DNA of 64,000 nucleotides from positions 1-64,000 of the forward strand of contig JAKCPI010015905.1 in NCBI GenBank assembly GCA_023213315.1, in the 5' to 3' direction. The notes under the pieces were generated by a model, which had not been told where the DNA came from, made no database searches, and worked only from the letters and a program-made list of their open reading frames with translations. Origin of the DNA: Euborellia annulipes (Eukaryota; Arthropoda; Insecta; Dermaptera; Anisolabididae). The stretch's first letter is position 1. Every line of letters begins with the position of its first letter. Below are positions 63,900 to 64,000 of the stretch, one piece after another. The position numbers and the translations under genes are program-made.

Positions 63900-64000
63900 A
63901 TACGCTCCCATCTTGTGAGTAAGTTGGTGACTACAAGTTACCCTAGTTAAGATTTGCATGTTCCACTACTCTAATTATACATTCTTACACCAGACCAACC
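63900..64000. repeat. Third copy of the ~50-bp motif flanking the LRR genes
   Basis: CTCCCATCTTGTGAGTAAGTTGGTGACTACAAGTTACCCTAG matches 56425-56480 and 60755-60810 at most positions. May be part of a dispersed repeat or of the duplicated LRR unit. Window ends here. Confidence 0.5.

Overview
This is a eukaryotic, AT-rich, repeat-dense window, most likely from an arthropod. The evidence is spliced genes with GT-AG introns, a ZP-domain protein with a polybasic (furin-type) site and C-terminal membrane segment as in arthropod apical-matrix proteins, and a transposon mix of LINEs, Penelope-like elements, hAT MITEs and tRNA-derived SINEs. There is no sign of bacterial organisation. The species cannot be named from the sequence.

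Three host genes are supported. (1) A ZP-domain gene on the + strand: seven exons between 30122 and 53009 join in one open frame (382 codons plus stop; every splice phase agrees). The signal-peptide exon(s) lie upstream and were not found. Intron 2 alone is about 15.9 kb and is packed with transposons. (2, 3) Two tandem paralogous secreted leucine-rich-repeat proteins on the - strand (56972-58246, 424 aa; 61816-63087, 423 aa). Each has an intact coding exon that begins 1 nt after a good splice acceptor, so both have an upstream intron in the 5' UTR and the ATG start is well fixed.

Layout: 0.8-5.0 kb is an I-group-like LINE with an intact 1214-aa EN-RT-RNase H protein and 13-bp target-site duplications. 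5-28 kb is accessory sequence: hAT MITEs, a hairpin-ended repeat family, SINEs, LINE 3' ends, a near-perfect 0.74-kb palindrome (18527-19262) joined to an RTE-like fragment, and a Penelope-like GIY-YIG fragment (28.0-28.8 kb). 30-53 kb is the ZP gene; its introns hold a satellite-like 336-bp tandem array, a large foldback, a PIF/Harbinger-like element with nested insertions and Penelope-type ends. 53-64 kb holds the LRR pair, a copia remnant and more repeats.

The most interesting signal is a scattered set of hammerhead-ribozyme-like motifs (core CUGANGA ... stem II ... GAAA, closed by stem I) at 29.73, 35.27, 41.24, 45.71, 50.84 and 51.74 kb. Most sit in Penelope-type ends, several of them inside introns of the ZP gene. 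Second is a ~45-bp hairpin arm (TCTGGTGTGAC...) shared by two otherwise unrelated transposon families, one copy of which abuts the splice acceptor of the second LRR gene.
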